Shown in pieces: positions 1 through 8,438 of a DNA stretch of 64,000 nucleotides. Numbering within the stretch: position 1 is the stretch's first letter; each line of letters starts with the position of its first letter. Source of the stretch: G965230065 sp965230065 (GTDB lineage: Bacteria; Bacteroidota; Bacteroidia; Cytophagales; Cyclobacteriaceae). Below the pieces are notes generated by a model. It was not told the DNA's origin, did no database searches, and worked only from the letters and a program-made list of their open reading frames with translations. The stretch is taken from contig OZ245942.1 of NCBI GenBank assembly GCA_965230065.1, positions 2,728,001 through 2,792,000 of the forward strand, written 5' to 3'. Both the position numbers and the translations under genes were made by a program.

Positions 1-1032
1 TTGAATAGATTTTAATGCTGCGGCACATGCAGGTACAAACGGTGCAGTGGAAAACATATAAGGTCGGCTGGCATATTTAATATAGTTAATCAATTCTTTG
101 CTGCCTGCCACAAACCCACCGGTACTGCCAATTGCTTTACTTAGTGTACCAGTAACTATGTCTACTTTATTTTTCAGCTTAAAATATTCTACAGTTCCTC
201 CGCCTCTTTCACCAATTACCCCGGTTGCATGTGCTTCATCTACCAATACCCAGGCACCATATTGGTGGGCAAGTTTCACAATTTCATCCAGGTGGGCAAT
301 ATCCCCATCCATTGAGTACACACCATCTATCACAACCAGTTTGTTAACATAAGTATCTTTGGCCTGTGACAGGGTGTGTTCTAATGATGATATATCATTG
401 TGCTTAAAAAATTTCTTTTTGGCGTGCATTCCTCCATCCAAGAGACTGGCATGGGCATACATATCATAAATGACCAAATCGCAAGAACGCATCAGTGTAG
501 ATATGACTCCTATATTTGCAGTGTAACCGGAAGTAAATACCAATGAAGCCTCGCATTGCTTCATGGCTGCTAATTTTTCCTCCAATTGCAATAAAACATG
601 GGTAGTTCCACTTAATAATGGTGCGCCTCCCGGCCCTGCTCCATAGTCAACCATACTGCGAACGGCAGCCTCTATCACATCTGGGTGCTGGCTCAAGTTC
701 AGATAGTCATTAGAAGCCAGATTTACCATGCGTTTGGTGGTGTCATCAGCAGGGTCGTGTACTTCTATGAGTGGTTGACAACCGGTTTGTAAAGGGCGGC
801 GGTATAAATTATGCTGATTATAAGATAAGTCCTCTATCCAACTGTTGAGCATGCCCATTCGGTCTTCAAAAGAAGCATAATCTATTCTTTTATCTGCAAA
901 TACATTGTAAAAAGAATACTTATTAGCGTCGATTGTCTGATTTTCGGAAAGCTCAAATTCTAAAGAATGGAGAGGGTTGTTAGTAGAAAAACTTTTTTTT
1001 AAAGTTGTACTGGTAGATGAATAATCTTCCAT
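1..1032 (-). CDS. Alpha-oxoamine synthase family PLP enzyme (partial, C-terminus off window)
   Basis: Reading from an ATG at 1032, 344 codons are present before the window edge, so the C-terminus is missing. The fold-type I PLP hallmarks are visible: LASNDYLNLSQHP, a Gly-rich GAGPGGAPLLSGT stretch, DEAHATGVIG (the Asp contacts the PLP ring nitrogen) and TGTLSKAIGSTGG, whose Lys should carry PLP. These features are shared by 8-amino-7-oxononanoate synthase, 2-amino-3-ketobutyrate ligase and serine palmitoyltransferase, which condense an amino acid with an acyl-CoA. About 100 residues precede the usual start of the fold, which is longer than plain BioF or Kbl. It is divergent from an SDR gene at 1305; that neighbour could reduce a 3-keto product as in sphingoid base synthesis, but this is inference. 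Family certain, substrate not. Confidence 0.85.
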   Translation of the reverse strand, partial: MEDYSSTSTTLKKSFSTNNPLHSLEFELSENQTIDANKYSFYNVFADKRIDYASFEDRMGMLNSWIEDLSYNQHNLYRRPLQTGCQPLIEVHDPADDTTKRMVNLASNDYLNLSQHPDVIEAAVRSMVDYGAGPGGAPLLSGTTHVLLQLEEKLAAMKQCEASLVFTSGYTANIGVISTLMRSCDLVIYDMYAHASLLDGGMHAKKKFFKHNDISSLEHTLSQAKDTYVNKLVVIDGVYSMDGDIAHLDEIVKLAHQYGAWVLVDEAHATGVIGERGGGTVEYFKLKNKVDIVTGTLSKAIGSTGGFVAGSKELINYIKYASRPYMFSTAPFVPACAAALKSIQ

Positions 1033-1304
1033 AGATTTTAGGTTGTAAAGTGGCTGAATAATTTAAATCTTAGGTAAAAAACAGGAAGCTAATCAGAAGT
1101 GAAACCTTCTGTTAACAGATATAATGGCATCATGATGAATCAAATATTATCATAATAAATTCAAGAGAGAAAGGGCAATATAACAATTTTTCATTAAAAA
1201 AATACTAATTTATAGAAAAACCATTCATTATATATAAATATTATGTGTTGTTTTGATATTATAGATTTTTTACTGAAATAACAAAAAAAACTTAGAAAAA
1301 AACC

Positions 1305-2120
1305 TTGAAAAACAAATCTCAAAAAATCATATTTATAACAGGCGCAAGCTCGGGTATAGGCTTGGCTTGCGCCAGGTATTTATCAGAGCAGGGATATGTG
1401 GTTTTTGGTTCAGGTAGAACAAAAAATAAGCAGCAAGTTCCATACCATCATGTACAAATGGATGTAACAAATCAGGCATCTATTCGTGCTGCTGTACAAT
1501 GTATTTATGATAAGGCAGGCCGTATTGATCTTTTGATTAATAATGCGGGAACGGGTATTGCCGGATCTGTAGCCGATACCTCTGTGGAAGAGGCGCAGCA
1601 ACAATTCGATACTAACTTTTTTGGCGTGCTGCGTGTTTGTCAGGAAGTTGTTCCGCAGATGAAAACCCAGGGACAAGGCATGATTATTAATATGAGCTCA
1701 ATTGGCGGACTGATAGGGCTGCCATATCAAGGGCTTTATTGTGCCAGTAAGTTTGCTTTAGAAGGAGCGAGCCGGGCAATGCGTATGGAATTGACATCGT
1801 ACAATATTAAAGTGGTACTGATAAATCCCGGAGATTTTCAAACTTCATTTTCAGCGAACAGAAGTATTATCAGAAAGTACCTTGATGCCCCCCCGGCGCA
1901 ATTTTCCCGTACATTAGCAACTATTAATAAAGATGAACAGAATGGCGGTAATCCTGAAAAAATAGCCCGATTAATTGAGAAAATAATATGGAAAAGAAAC
2001 CCTAAAACTAATTACATGGTAGGTAGCCTTGCCGAAATAGTATTTGCCAGGCTGATGCATATTTTACCGGCAAAGGTTACAGAAGGGATATTGTCTTCTC
2101 ACTATAAATTAGGTGTTTGA
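1305..2120 (+). CDS. Short-chain dehydrogenase/reductase (SDR)
   Basis: Classical SDR of 271 residues. It shows the cofactor motif TGASSGIG near residues 12-19, the structural NNAG motif, the catalytic Ser in MSSIGG, and Tyr145 and Lys149 in YCASK, so it should be an NAD(P)-dependent oxidoreductase of a hydroxyl/keto group. The reading frame has a stop at 1293 and no ATG before the Rossmann motif, so the start must be the TTG at 1305. The C-terminal ~70 residues are basic and form the substrate lid. It is divergent from the alpha-oxoamine synthase at 1-1032; the 270-bp AT-rich space between them presumably holds both promoters. A role in reducing a 3-keto-sphinganine-like product is possible but unproven; general lipid or polyol reductases are equally possible. 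Confidence 0.88.
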   Translation: MKNKSQKIIFITGASSGIGLACARYLSEQGYVVFGSGRTKNKQQVPYHHVQMDVTNQASIRAAVQCIYDKAGRIDLLINNAGTGIAGSVADTSVEEAQQQFDTNFFGVLRVCQEVVPQMKTQGQGMIINMSSIGGLIGLPYQGLYCASKFALEGASRAMRMELTSYNIKVVLINPGDFQTSFSANRSIIRKYLDAPPAQFSRTLATINKDEQNGGNPEKIARLIEKIIWKRNPKTNYMVGSLAEIVFARLMHILPAKVTEGILSSHYKLGV

Positions 2121-2215
2121 AAGAACTCATGCATGGATGTCCTGGCTAAAAAGTACAAAATCCAAAACCAAGTAATGGCTTACTTTGTTTACCAACTGTA
2201 ACCAAGTAAGTAAAT

Positions 2216-3283
2216 ATGAGCAAAATCAGTTTCTATACTAATCAATTCCTTTCTAAGATGCGTCAGCAAACAGACCCCTTGGCTGACCAGGCAATCGTAA
2301 GTTTGTACGAGCAAAAAAAACCTTCTCATTTTAGGAAATTATTTGCGGCGCTTCGTCAAAATGATTATGCTATTCCTCAGCACTTACCTGCTGCAACTAT
2401 TGAGTTTCTTGAGAAAACCCGGAGCGTACCTGCTTTTGCCAATCTAAGTAGGATGAAAAAAGGGAGTGCGCTTTTTGCCAGGCATGCTGCCGGCCTGATG
2501 GCTATGCTTGGCATGTATTCTTTGCCATATTGTTATGCTGCAGCAAACGGTGCTCGTGTACTTTATTTTTCTGAGCGTTTGCGCAACGATCCGGGCAAGC
2601 GATTGGCCGAAACCGGACAATATATTTTTGATGTAACTGAAAAAAACGCGTTTTCTCCGAAAGGTAAAGCCATCTGTAGTACACAAAAAGTGCGGTTGAT
2701 GCATGCTGCCGTCAGGTATCACATACAAAAGAGCAGACAATGGAACAACATAGCCTGGGGCAAGCCTGTAAATCAGGAAGATATGGTTGGCACCCACCTG
2801 GCCATTTCTTTAATTGCCCTACGCGGATTGCGTAAAATGGGAACAGATGTGTCGTATGATGAGGCCATGGACTATATGCATTTATGGAAAGTAGCGGGGT
2901 TTATCATGGGCATTGATGAACGTTTGCTTCCTGATAACGGAAAAGAAGCCTTTTTGCTGGATAAAAAAATTGCCAACCGGCAGTTTGAAAGTTCAGAGGC
3001 GGGAAAAGCCCTGACAGCATCTTTGCTGAATTATGTAGGGGAGCAAGCTGGCAAGCCTATGGACAAACTGCCCCCTGCCTATATGCGCTTTTTATTGGGT
3101 GACGAACTTAGCGAGTTATTAGATATTCAGAAAACAGAAAAAGGTGAAAGTATTACCATCAAAGGTATAAGAGCGTTTAATATAATGCGAAATATTACAG
3201 GATACAATGATAAAAACCAATATAAGATGTACGCACAAATTAAACAAAACAACATGCCAATTCCTGCTTTTTATCATCTATAA
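2216..3283 (+). CDS. MpaB/rubber-oxygenase-like DUF2236 protein
   Basis: A 355-residue, mostly helical protein without a signal peptide. The central part, with KVRLMHAAVRYH, a W-G-x-P-x-N-Q-E-D-M motif and GTHLAISL, matches the oxygenase MpaB / latex-clearing protein (DUF2236) pattern, in which a conserved His in the GTHL region is a haem ligand. Known members include the bacterial rubber oxygenase Lcp and the fungal MpaB that cleaves a prenyl chain; most bacterial members have no assigned substrate. Starts at ATG 2216, about 95 bp after the SDR gene on the same strand, so the two may be co-transcribed. Family assignment is good; haem binding and oxygenase activity are inferred from the family. 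Confidence 0.75.
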   Translation: MSKISFYTNQFLSKMRQQTDPLADQAIVSLYEQKKPSHFRKLFAALRQNDYAIPQHLPAATIEFLEKTRSVPAFANLSRMKKGSALFARHAAGLMAMLGMYSLPYCYAAANGARVLYFSERLRNDPGKRLAETGQYIFDVTEKNAFSPKGKAICSTQKVRLMHAAVRYHIQKSRQWNNIAWGKPVNQEDMVGTHLAISLIALRGLRKMGTDVSYDEAMDYMHLWKVAGFIMGIDERLLPDNGKEAFLLDKKIANRQFESSEAGKALTASLLNYVGEQAGKPMDKLPPAYMRFLLGDELSELLDIQKTEKGESITIKGIRAFNIMRNITGYNDKNQYKMYAQIKQNNMPIPAFYHL

Positions 3284-3430
3284 AAAGTTGACACTTGCGC
3301 TGTAGCATAAAAAACACGTTATTTATTACTTTCATAAATATTTGAACAGTTGATGGGGTTCTCGTTATGAAGAATTGCCTAATTTTATAGCGAAATTTCT
3401 TAATCGTTTAAACTACATAATCAAAGTCCA

Positions 3431-4021
3431 ATGAAAGTAACAATTTTATCTACTCGCCTACTTATTATTACAGTTCTTGGTAGCTTACTTTTTTCATGCA
3501 GTTCAAAGGTTCCTTATGGAAGTACTTATTATTTTCCGCTGGAGCCTGTAGCAAAGAAAGAAAAATCTATGAAGCCTGCAGGAGCAGATCAGGCTTCACA
3601 ATCTCAAAAAGCAGTTGTATCTGTAGAGAAAGTAGCATCAATTGCTCCATCTGCTGAATTTTTGCTGAAAAACGCCAATCAAAACATGGCTGAAATTACC
3701 GGCATTACTCCTGTAGAAGCAGCGAAGGCCATGCTGTCTGATAAAAAAGTTGAAAAAAGCCTCAGTAAAAAAGAACTCAGGCAAGAACGCAAAGAAGCAC
3801 GGAAGGCGCTGAAGCAAGCCGTAAAAGAGTACAAGCATGACATCAAAGAGTTAAAGAAAGACAAGGCGCAGAAAGAGTTATCCAAGAATATGAAAATCGG
3901 TATCATTCTAGCTGCGGTAGGTTTGATATTACTTATCCTGCCTATTGGATATGTAGGCTATATATTAGGAACTATCGGTTTGGTGGTGGGGTTGATCATG
4001 ATTTTAATTGATGTTCTGTAA
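3431..4021 (+). CDS. Lipoprotein with basic coiled coil and C-terminal hydrophobic pair (paralog A)
   Basis: A 196-residue protein with an SPII signal; the lipobox LLFSC places the modified Cys at residue 23. Directly after the Cys comes SSKVPYGSTYYFPLEP, then a low-complexity region, a very basic helical stretch (about residues 110-150, KKELRQERKEARKALKQ...) likely to form a coiled coil, and a C-terminal hydrophobic region of about 45 residues that looks like two membrane helices. A lipid anchor plus two terminal membrane helices is unusual. The next gene (4116-4673) has the same architecture and the same post-Cys signature. An intrinsic terminator follows, so this gene probably forms its own transcript. 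No function recognised. Confidence 0.8.
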   Translation: MKVTILSTRLLIITVLGSLLFSCSSKVPYGSTYYFPLEPVAKKEKSMKPAGADQASQSQKAVVSVEKVASIAPSAEFLLKNANQNMAEITGITPVEAAKAMLSDKKVEKSLSKKELRQERKEARKALKQAVKEYKHDIKELKKDKAQKELSKNMKIGIILAAVGLILLILPIGYVGYILGTIGLVVGLIMILIDVL

Positions 4022-4030
4022 AAAATACAC

Positions 4031-4066
4031 AAAGGCATTTCAGATCAGATGAAATGCCTTTTTTTT
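4031..4066 (+). terminator. Intrinsic terminator after lipoprotein A
   Basis: A perfect 12-bp stem (AAAGGCATTTCA at 4031-4042 with TGAAATGCCTTT at 4050-4061), 7-nt loop, and a run of T to 4066. It separates the two paralogous lipoprotein genes. Confidence 0.9.
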
Positions 4067-4115
4067 CTTCATTTATTATATTTTTGGCACAACAAATACA
4101 GTAGCCTATCAACCG

Positions 4116-4673
4116 ATGAGCCAGTACATTCTTCGTTACCAGATTTTTATTTTTGCTTTTAGCATTTTTTTAAGCGCATGCAGCTCAAAAATCCCTTACG
4201 GGAGTACTTATTATTTTCCGCTGGAGCCTAAAACCACTTCGGCACAAAAGGATATTGAACCTGCCCGGCTTCACGTTTCTTTGGAAAAAGTGGCATCCAT
4301 CAAGCCTTCTGTTGCTACCAAAATAGAGAAAGCCCAATTGCATATCAGTCAACTGACCAAGCCGGTTCCAAAAGAAGTTGCAATCAATATCCAACAGGAA
4401 CCTCACACCGAATTATCCAAAAAAGAACTGAAGAAGGTAATAAAAGCCCGCAAAAAGGCAGTAAAAGCTCAAATAAAACAAGTCAAAAAACAGCAAAAGC
4501 AAGCGCAACAAGGGCTGACTAAAAACCTGCGCAATGGCATTATTTTAGGAGCTGTGGGCCTCATTATGATGATTATTTTTGGGGCAGCGGGCATTGGTGT
4601 ATTGGTAGGAATTGGTGCCATTGTGCTAGTTGTAGGGCTTGTCTTTATTTTGCTTGATTTACTTGAAGTTTAA
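4116..4673 (+). CDS. Lipoprotein with basic coiled coil and C-terminal hydrophobic pair (paralog B)
   Basis: A 185-residue tandem paralog of the gene at 3431. It has a signal with lipobox LSAC, then SSKIPYGSTYYFPLEP (one difference from paralog A), a shared VSLEKVASIKPS segment, a lysine-rich helix around residues 108-140 and a C-terminal hydrophobic pair ending in DLLEV. The middle differs considerably in sequence between the copies, while the segment after the lipid anchor is nearly identical. That suggests the post-anchor segment is the interaction site. It ends 2 bp before the convergent GMC gene. Function unknown. Confidence 0.8.
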   Translation: MSQYILRYQIFIFAFSIFLSACSSKIPYGSTYYFPLEPKTTSAQKDIEPARLHVSLEKVASIKPSVATKIEKAQLHISQLTKPVPKEVAINIQQEPHTELSKKELKKVIKARKKAVKAQIKQVKKQQKQAQQGLTKNLRNGIILGAVGLIMMIIFGAAGIGVLVGIGAIVLVVGLVFILLDLLEV

Positions 4674-4675
4674 AG

Positions 4676-6361
4676 TCAGGTAATATTCTGCTTTTTTAAC
4701 TCTCCCACCGCATAGTCTACAGCCCGGGCAGTAAGGGCCATATAAGTAAGGGAGGGGTTTTGACAAGCAGAGGAAGTCATGCAGGAGCCATCAGTAATAA
4801 AAACATTGGGTACGGCATGCATTTGGTTCCAACGATTTACTACTGATTCCTTAGGGTTTTTTCCCATGCGGGCGGTGCCCATTTCATGCACGGCAAATCC
4901 CGGAATATCAGCACCGTCTACAGATTGTATGTTTTTGCCCCCGGCAGCCTCCAGCATTTCTGCCCCGGTTTGTGCCATATCTTTACGCATGGCGTATTCG
5001 TTCTCCCTGAACTTAGCACTGATGGTAAGCGTAGGTAGTCCCCATTTATCAACTACATTTGGGTTTAGTTCAGCTTTATTGTCAAAATGAGGAAGCGTTT
5101 CCCCGTAAGCGGCAAATCCCATTTGCCAGGGGCCGGGTTGGGTAAGTTGTTTTTTAAAGTCAGCCCCAAAACCTTTTTCCCTTGTTCCCCGGCTCCAGCC
5201 TGCACGGCCTGCCCCTCCTTGTACGCCGTAACCTCTCAGGAAATCAGAGTGTTTGTCTTTTACATTTCGGAAACGGGGCACGTAAATACCGGTAGGCCGA
5301 AAACCGGAGTAGTATTTATCGTCAAAACCTTCAAAAGTGGCTCGGGAAAATATTTCCTTGTGATGGTCCATAAGGTAATGCCCCACTACGCCATTGTCAT
5401 TGCCCAGTCCATTAGGAAAACGGCTGGAAGTAGAATGTAATAAAAGCCAGGTTGTACCTAATGTGGATGCGCAAAGGAAAATGACTTTCGCAAAATATTC
5501 TGTAGTAGAATTATCTTCTGAATTGATTACACGCACTCCTGTAGCCTTACCTTTTTGCTCGTCATAGATCACTGATTCAACAATGGCGTGTGGCTGTAGC
5601 ATAAGGTTGCCGGTATTCATCGCTGCCGGAATGGTAGCACTGTTGCTGCTGAAATACGCACCATACGGACAACCCCGCTGGCAGAGGTTGCGGTACTGGC
5701 AGGCAGAGCGGCCTAGCAAAGGCTGGGTCAGGTTGGCTGCCCGTGCAATGGTCATTGTCCGGTCATTCCAGTTTTTCTCTATGGCTTTTTTCACATGTTG
5801 CTCCACACAGTTCATTTTCATCGGAGGCTGAAAAGCGCTGTCGGGCAGTTGGGGTAATCCTTCGGCTTGTCCGCTTATCCCAATGAATTTTTCCACATAT
5901 TCGTACCAGGGCGCCAGGTCTTTGTAACGGATGGGCCAGTCTATGGCAACGCCTTCTTTCTGGTTGGCTTCAAAATCCAAATCGCTCCACCGGTAACACT
6001 GCCGTCCCCAAAGCAGCGAACGGCCACCTACCTGATAGCCCCTGATCCAACGGAAAGGCTGATTTTCGGGCGTGGTATAGGGGTTTTCTTTGTCATTGAC
6101 GAAAAATTGATGGGTATCTTCACTAAAGGCATAATTAGTACTTTGGATGGGATATTCTTCCTTAATCTTTCGGGTATCGATACCCCTGTGGGCAAACTCC
6201 CAGGGAGGGGTATTGGTGGTAGGGTAATCTTTTACATGCTCTACGTTGCGACCTCGCTCCAGCACCAGTGTTTTCAATCCTTTTTCACATAATTCTTTGG
6301 CAGCCCATCCGCCGGTGATGCCAGAACCTACTACAATCGCGTCAAAAGTATTGTTTGCCAT
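4676..6361 (-). CDS. GMC-family FAD oxidoreductase, sugar dehydrogenase-like catalytic subunit
   Basis: From ATG 6361 the protein is 561 residues. An upstream in-frame ATG at 6424 would overlap the partner gene by 52 bp, and the FAD motif (VVGSGITGGWAAKEL) begins only a few residues after the chosen start. The C-terminal GMC domain has HEMGTARMG and the NPSLTYMALTARA end. Cys221, Cys227 and Cys231 (C-x5-C-x3-C) sit where FAD-dependent glucose dehydrogenases carry the Cys ligands of a 3Fe-4S cluster, so electrons may leave through an Fe-S centre. There is no signal peptide; the gene lies 11 bp after the Tat-exported small subunit and probably rides with it. By family it oxidises a sugar or polyol; glucose/glycoside 3-dehydrogenase is the best guess from context. 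Confidence 0.85.
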   Translation of the reverse strand: MANNTFDAIVVGSGITGGWAAKELCEKGLKTLVLERGRNVEHVKDYPTTNTPPWEFAHRGIDTRKIKEEYPIQSTNYAFSEDTHQFFVNDKENPYTTPENQPFRWIRGYQVGGRSLLWGRQCYRWSDLDFEANQKEGVAIDWPIRYKDLAPWYEYVEKFIGISGQAEGLPQLPDSAFQPPMKMNCVEQHVKKAIEKNWNDRTMTIARAANLTQPLLGRSACQYRNLCQRGCPYGAYFSSNSATIPAAMNTGNLMLQPHAIVESVIYDEQKGKATGVRVINSEDNSTTEYFAKVIFLCASTLGTTWLLLHSTSSRFPNGLGNDNGVVGHYLMDHHKEIFSRATFEGFDDKYYSGFRPTGIYVPRFRNVKDKHSDFLRGYGVQGGAGRAGWSRGTREKGFGADFKKQLTQPGPWQMGFAAYGETLPHFDNKAELNPNVVDKWGLPTLTISAKFRENEYAMRKDMAQTGAEMLEAAGGKNIQSVDGADIPGFAVHEMGTARMGKNPKESVVNRWNQMHAVPNVFITDGSCMTSSACQNPSLTYMALTARAVDYAVGELKKQNIT

Positions 6362-6372
6362 AGTTTTCTGTG

Positions 6373-6963
6373 CTAAATGTGGTTGCCTGCCTGTAATTTG
6401 TCTTCCGGATTTAGGGGCGTACATGTTTCATAATTTCCGGGTACCGGATTATAATCGAAGTTTTGCTTCATGCCTTCTTCTGAAGTAAAGTAGCCCAACA
6501 AGGTGAGTTCTTTGAGCATGTAGAAAAAATGTTTGCCCCCCCTGCCCATCGTTTGTATTTCAAAGGCTTCATTTTCTAGGTTTTGCAATATTTCATGCTT
6601 TTGCTCAGCAGATAGTTTAATGAATGATTTCCCTGCCAATGCGTCGCTTTCTGTTTCTATGGCAGCCAGTCCATCAAGAAATACCTTTTGGTCAGTTTCC
6701 GGATAGGCTTCGGCCAGGATAAGGTCAATGAATGTATCTACGCCCACATCCAATGCGCCTGGCGTTTCAGTAGGAGGAATGATGCAGTTGGCAAGTTCTC
6801 CAGTTAGCACAGCCTGGTCTTTAGAAAGAAATTTAGGAACCCAGTTCACCGTTCGGGAAGGAGAACAACCTTTCAGAATTCCTGCAAGGGCAGAGGCTGA
6901 AACTGCTCCTCCCATCAGCATGGCGGTGCGTTTTAAAGCTTCTCTTCGAGCGATTGTGTTCAT
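6373..6963 (-). CDS. Gluconate 2-dehydrogenase subunit 3 family protein (Tat-exported small subunit)
   Basis: A 196-residue protein beginning with a twin-arginine signal (ARREALKRTAMLMGG, hydrophobic core, then a possible lipobox ending LKGC). The body is the Gluconate_2-dh3 type, with CIIPPTETPGALDVGVDTFIDLIL and a helical remainder. In characterised GMC complexes this subunit acts as the export chaperone/partner that carries the cofactor-loaded flavoprotein through Tat. It is the first gene of a two-gene unit with the GMC subunit (11-bp gap). A dedicated cytochrome subunit is not adjacent, but a large c-type cytochrome protein lies at 10491-14033. Confidence 0.87.
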   Translation of the reverse strand: MNTIARREALKRTAMLMGGAVSASALAGILKGCSPSRTVNWVPKFLSKDQAVLTGELANCIIPPTETPGALDVGVDTFIDLILAEAYPETDQKVFLDGLAAIETESDALAGKSFIKLSAEQKHEILQNLENEAFEIQTMGRGGKHFFYMLKELTLLGYFTSEEGMKQNFDYNPVPGNYETCTPLNPEDKLQAGNHI

Positions 6964-7074
6964 GAGAGGTAGAATTTGATTGCCTGGGTTTTAAGGTAGA
7001 AAATAGCCCATAGAATTACAAACAAACCTTGGCATGAAAAGGTTTGAAAGGCCGATAATTTGGAAATGCGAGGG

Positions 7075-7764
7075 TTATCGATGCTCAGGACGGGAAAGGT
7101 ATTTACCTACCAGCACAGCCATTACCACCGCAAGGTAGAACTGCCCTAATAACCCTAATAATACAGCAACTCTTTTTGCGCCATCGTGCAGTGGAATAAT
7201 ATCACCGTATCCGATGGTAGTAAGGGTAATGTAACTGAAATATACGAGATCTTTAAAGCCTGCTTCTCCTTCGGCTACATGGGTGAAAGATTCGGGATAG
7301 ATGATGTGGATGACGAAGAACATAGTAGAACCAATAAAACCCAGCAGTAAATACCCGTTCAGTGCTGCAATGATGATCTGGAGGGTAATCTCCTTAACTT
7401 TCATGATTTGGCTGAAAAGGTCATAAGTTATGATACCGATAAAAAGTGTGAATAGTAAAAAGCCAATGAGGTCTTGTGATATCCAATCAGCCGATGTTGC
7501 CAAAAAGCCAATGATTCCAATAATAACTAGAAGGTGCCTCCTTTTTTGAAGAATGTTAAGGCAGGCAATCAACAGCAGTGTACGGGCAGCTTGCAGTAGT
7601 AAGGCGTTGTTGGCAGATTCTTCCAAAAGGCTCGGCAACACTAAATCAAGGAGCAATGCTATTAACAGGAATGTGAATCTATACTGATAGAGGGTTTTGA
7701 AAAATTCTCTGAATCTCTTCATGGGTTGAGGTAAGAATTGTGCTAAATTCTTTTTTTTAGCCAT
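7075..7764 (-). CDS. Potassium-channel-like membrane protein
   Basis: A 229-residue integral membrane protein. Several hydrophobic helices precede a pore loop with the selectivity filter TTIGYGD (Gly185-Tyr186-Gly187-Asp188) and a last helix LGQFYLAVVMAVLVGKYL, i.e. a 2-TM ion channel core (Ion_trans_2) preceded by additional N-terminal membrane segments. No RCK/TrkA-N or cyclic-nucleotide-binding domain follows. It should pass K+ across the inner membrane. It stands alone on the minus strand between the GMC pair and the divergent ECF sigma gene. A weak hairpin (AAACCTT/AAGGTTT near 7023-7049) lies just past its stop and may end the transcript. Confidence 0.85.
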   Translation of the reverse strand: MAKKKNLAQFLPQPMKRFREFFKTLYQYRFTFLLIALLLDLVLPSLLEESANNALLLQAARTLLLIACLNILQKRRHLLVIIGIIGFLATSADWISQDLIGFLLFTLFIGIITYDLFSQIMKVKEITLQIIIAALNGYLLLGFIGSTMFFVIHIIYPESFTHVAEGEAGFKDLVYFSYITLTTIGYGDIIPLHDGAKRVAVLLGLLGQFYLAVVMAVLVGKYLSRPEHR

Positions 7765-7928
7765 ATTATCAAAAGAAAAAGGCCATTTGTTAATTTTTTT
7801 TCATTGCTGTGTGATTTTTTAGGCATCCGGGCGAATCATGAAGTAAAACCATCTGATAATCATATGAAAAAGAAAACACCGGCCCGTTCTGGAATTACTT
7901 TAGTATCTCACGTCAAAATCTGTCAGTT

Positions 7929-8438
7929 ATGCCTATAGAGACTAATCAGGAAAGATTTATAGCGCTGATAGATAAGCACAAAAAGCTTATTTATAAAGTG
8001 AGTAACACTTACTGCAAAAATCCTGAAGACCGGAAAGATCTGGAGCAGGAAATTATTCTGCAAATATGGAAGTCATGGCACACTTATGATGAGCATTACA
8101 AGTTAACCACCTGGCTTTACCGCATAGCACTGAATACGGCCATCTCCTTATACAGAAAGGAAAACAGGAGGCAAAATACTGTTGCCCCTTTTTCGGAAAA
8201 CCTTATAGACTTGGAGGAAGAAAATACAGATGTAGCCTTAGAAGAAAACCTGAAATTGCTTCATAAATTTATCGGCCAGTTGAATGCCTTGAACAAAGCG
8301 TTGATGATCCTGTACCTTGATGACCACAACTACCGGGAAATGGCTGACATACTGGGCATTACCGAAACCAATGTGGCTACCAAAATCAGCCGGATTAAAA
8401 AACAATTGAAACAAAAATTTGAAACACACAAATCATGA
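7929..8438 (+). CDS. ECF RNA polymerase sigma factor
   Basis: A 169-residue sigma-70 family protein of the extracytoplasmic-function class. Region 2 is seen in NTYCKNPEDRKDLEQEIILQIWKSW followed by TWLYRIALNTAISLYRKE; region 4 is the helix-turn-helix DHNYREMADILGITETNVATKISRIKKQLK near the C-terminus. It overlaps the next gene by 4 bp (ATGA), a typical translational coupling of a sigma factor with its membrane regulator. That partner lacks a recognisable zinc anti-sigma motif. Target genes cannot be read directly; the co-directional secreted-protein cluster that begins at 9154 is the nearest candidate. Confidence 0.93.
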   Translation: MPIETNQERFIALIDKHKKLIYKVSNTYCKNPEDRKDLEQEIILQIWKSWHTYDEHYKLTTWLYRIALNTAISLYRKENRRQNTVAPFSENLIDLEEENTDVALEENLKLLHKFIGQLNALNKALMILYLDDHNYREMADILGITETNVATKISRIKKQLKQKFETHKS

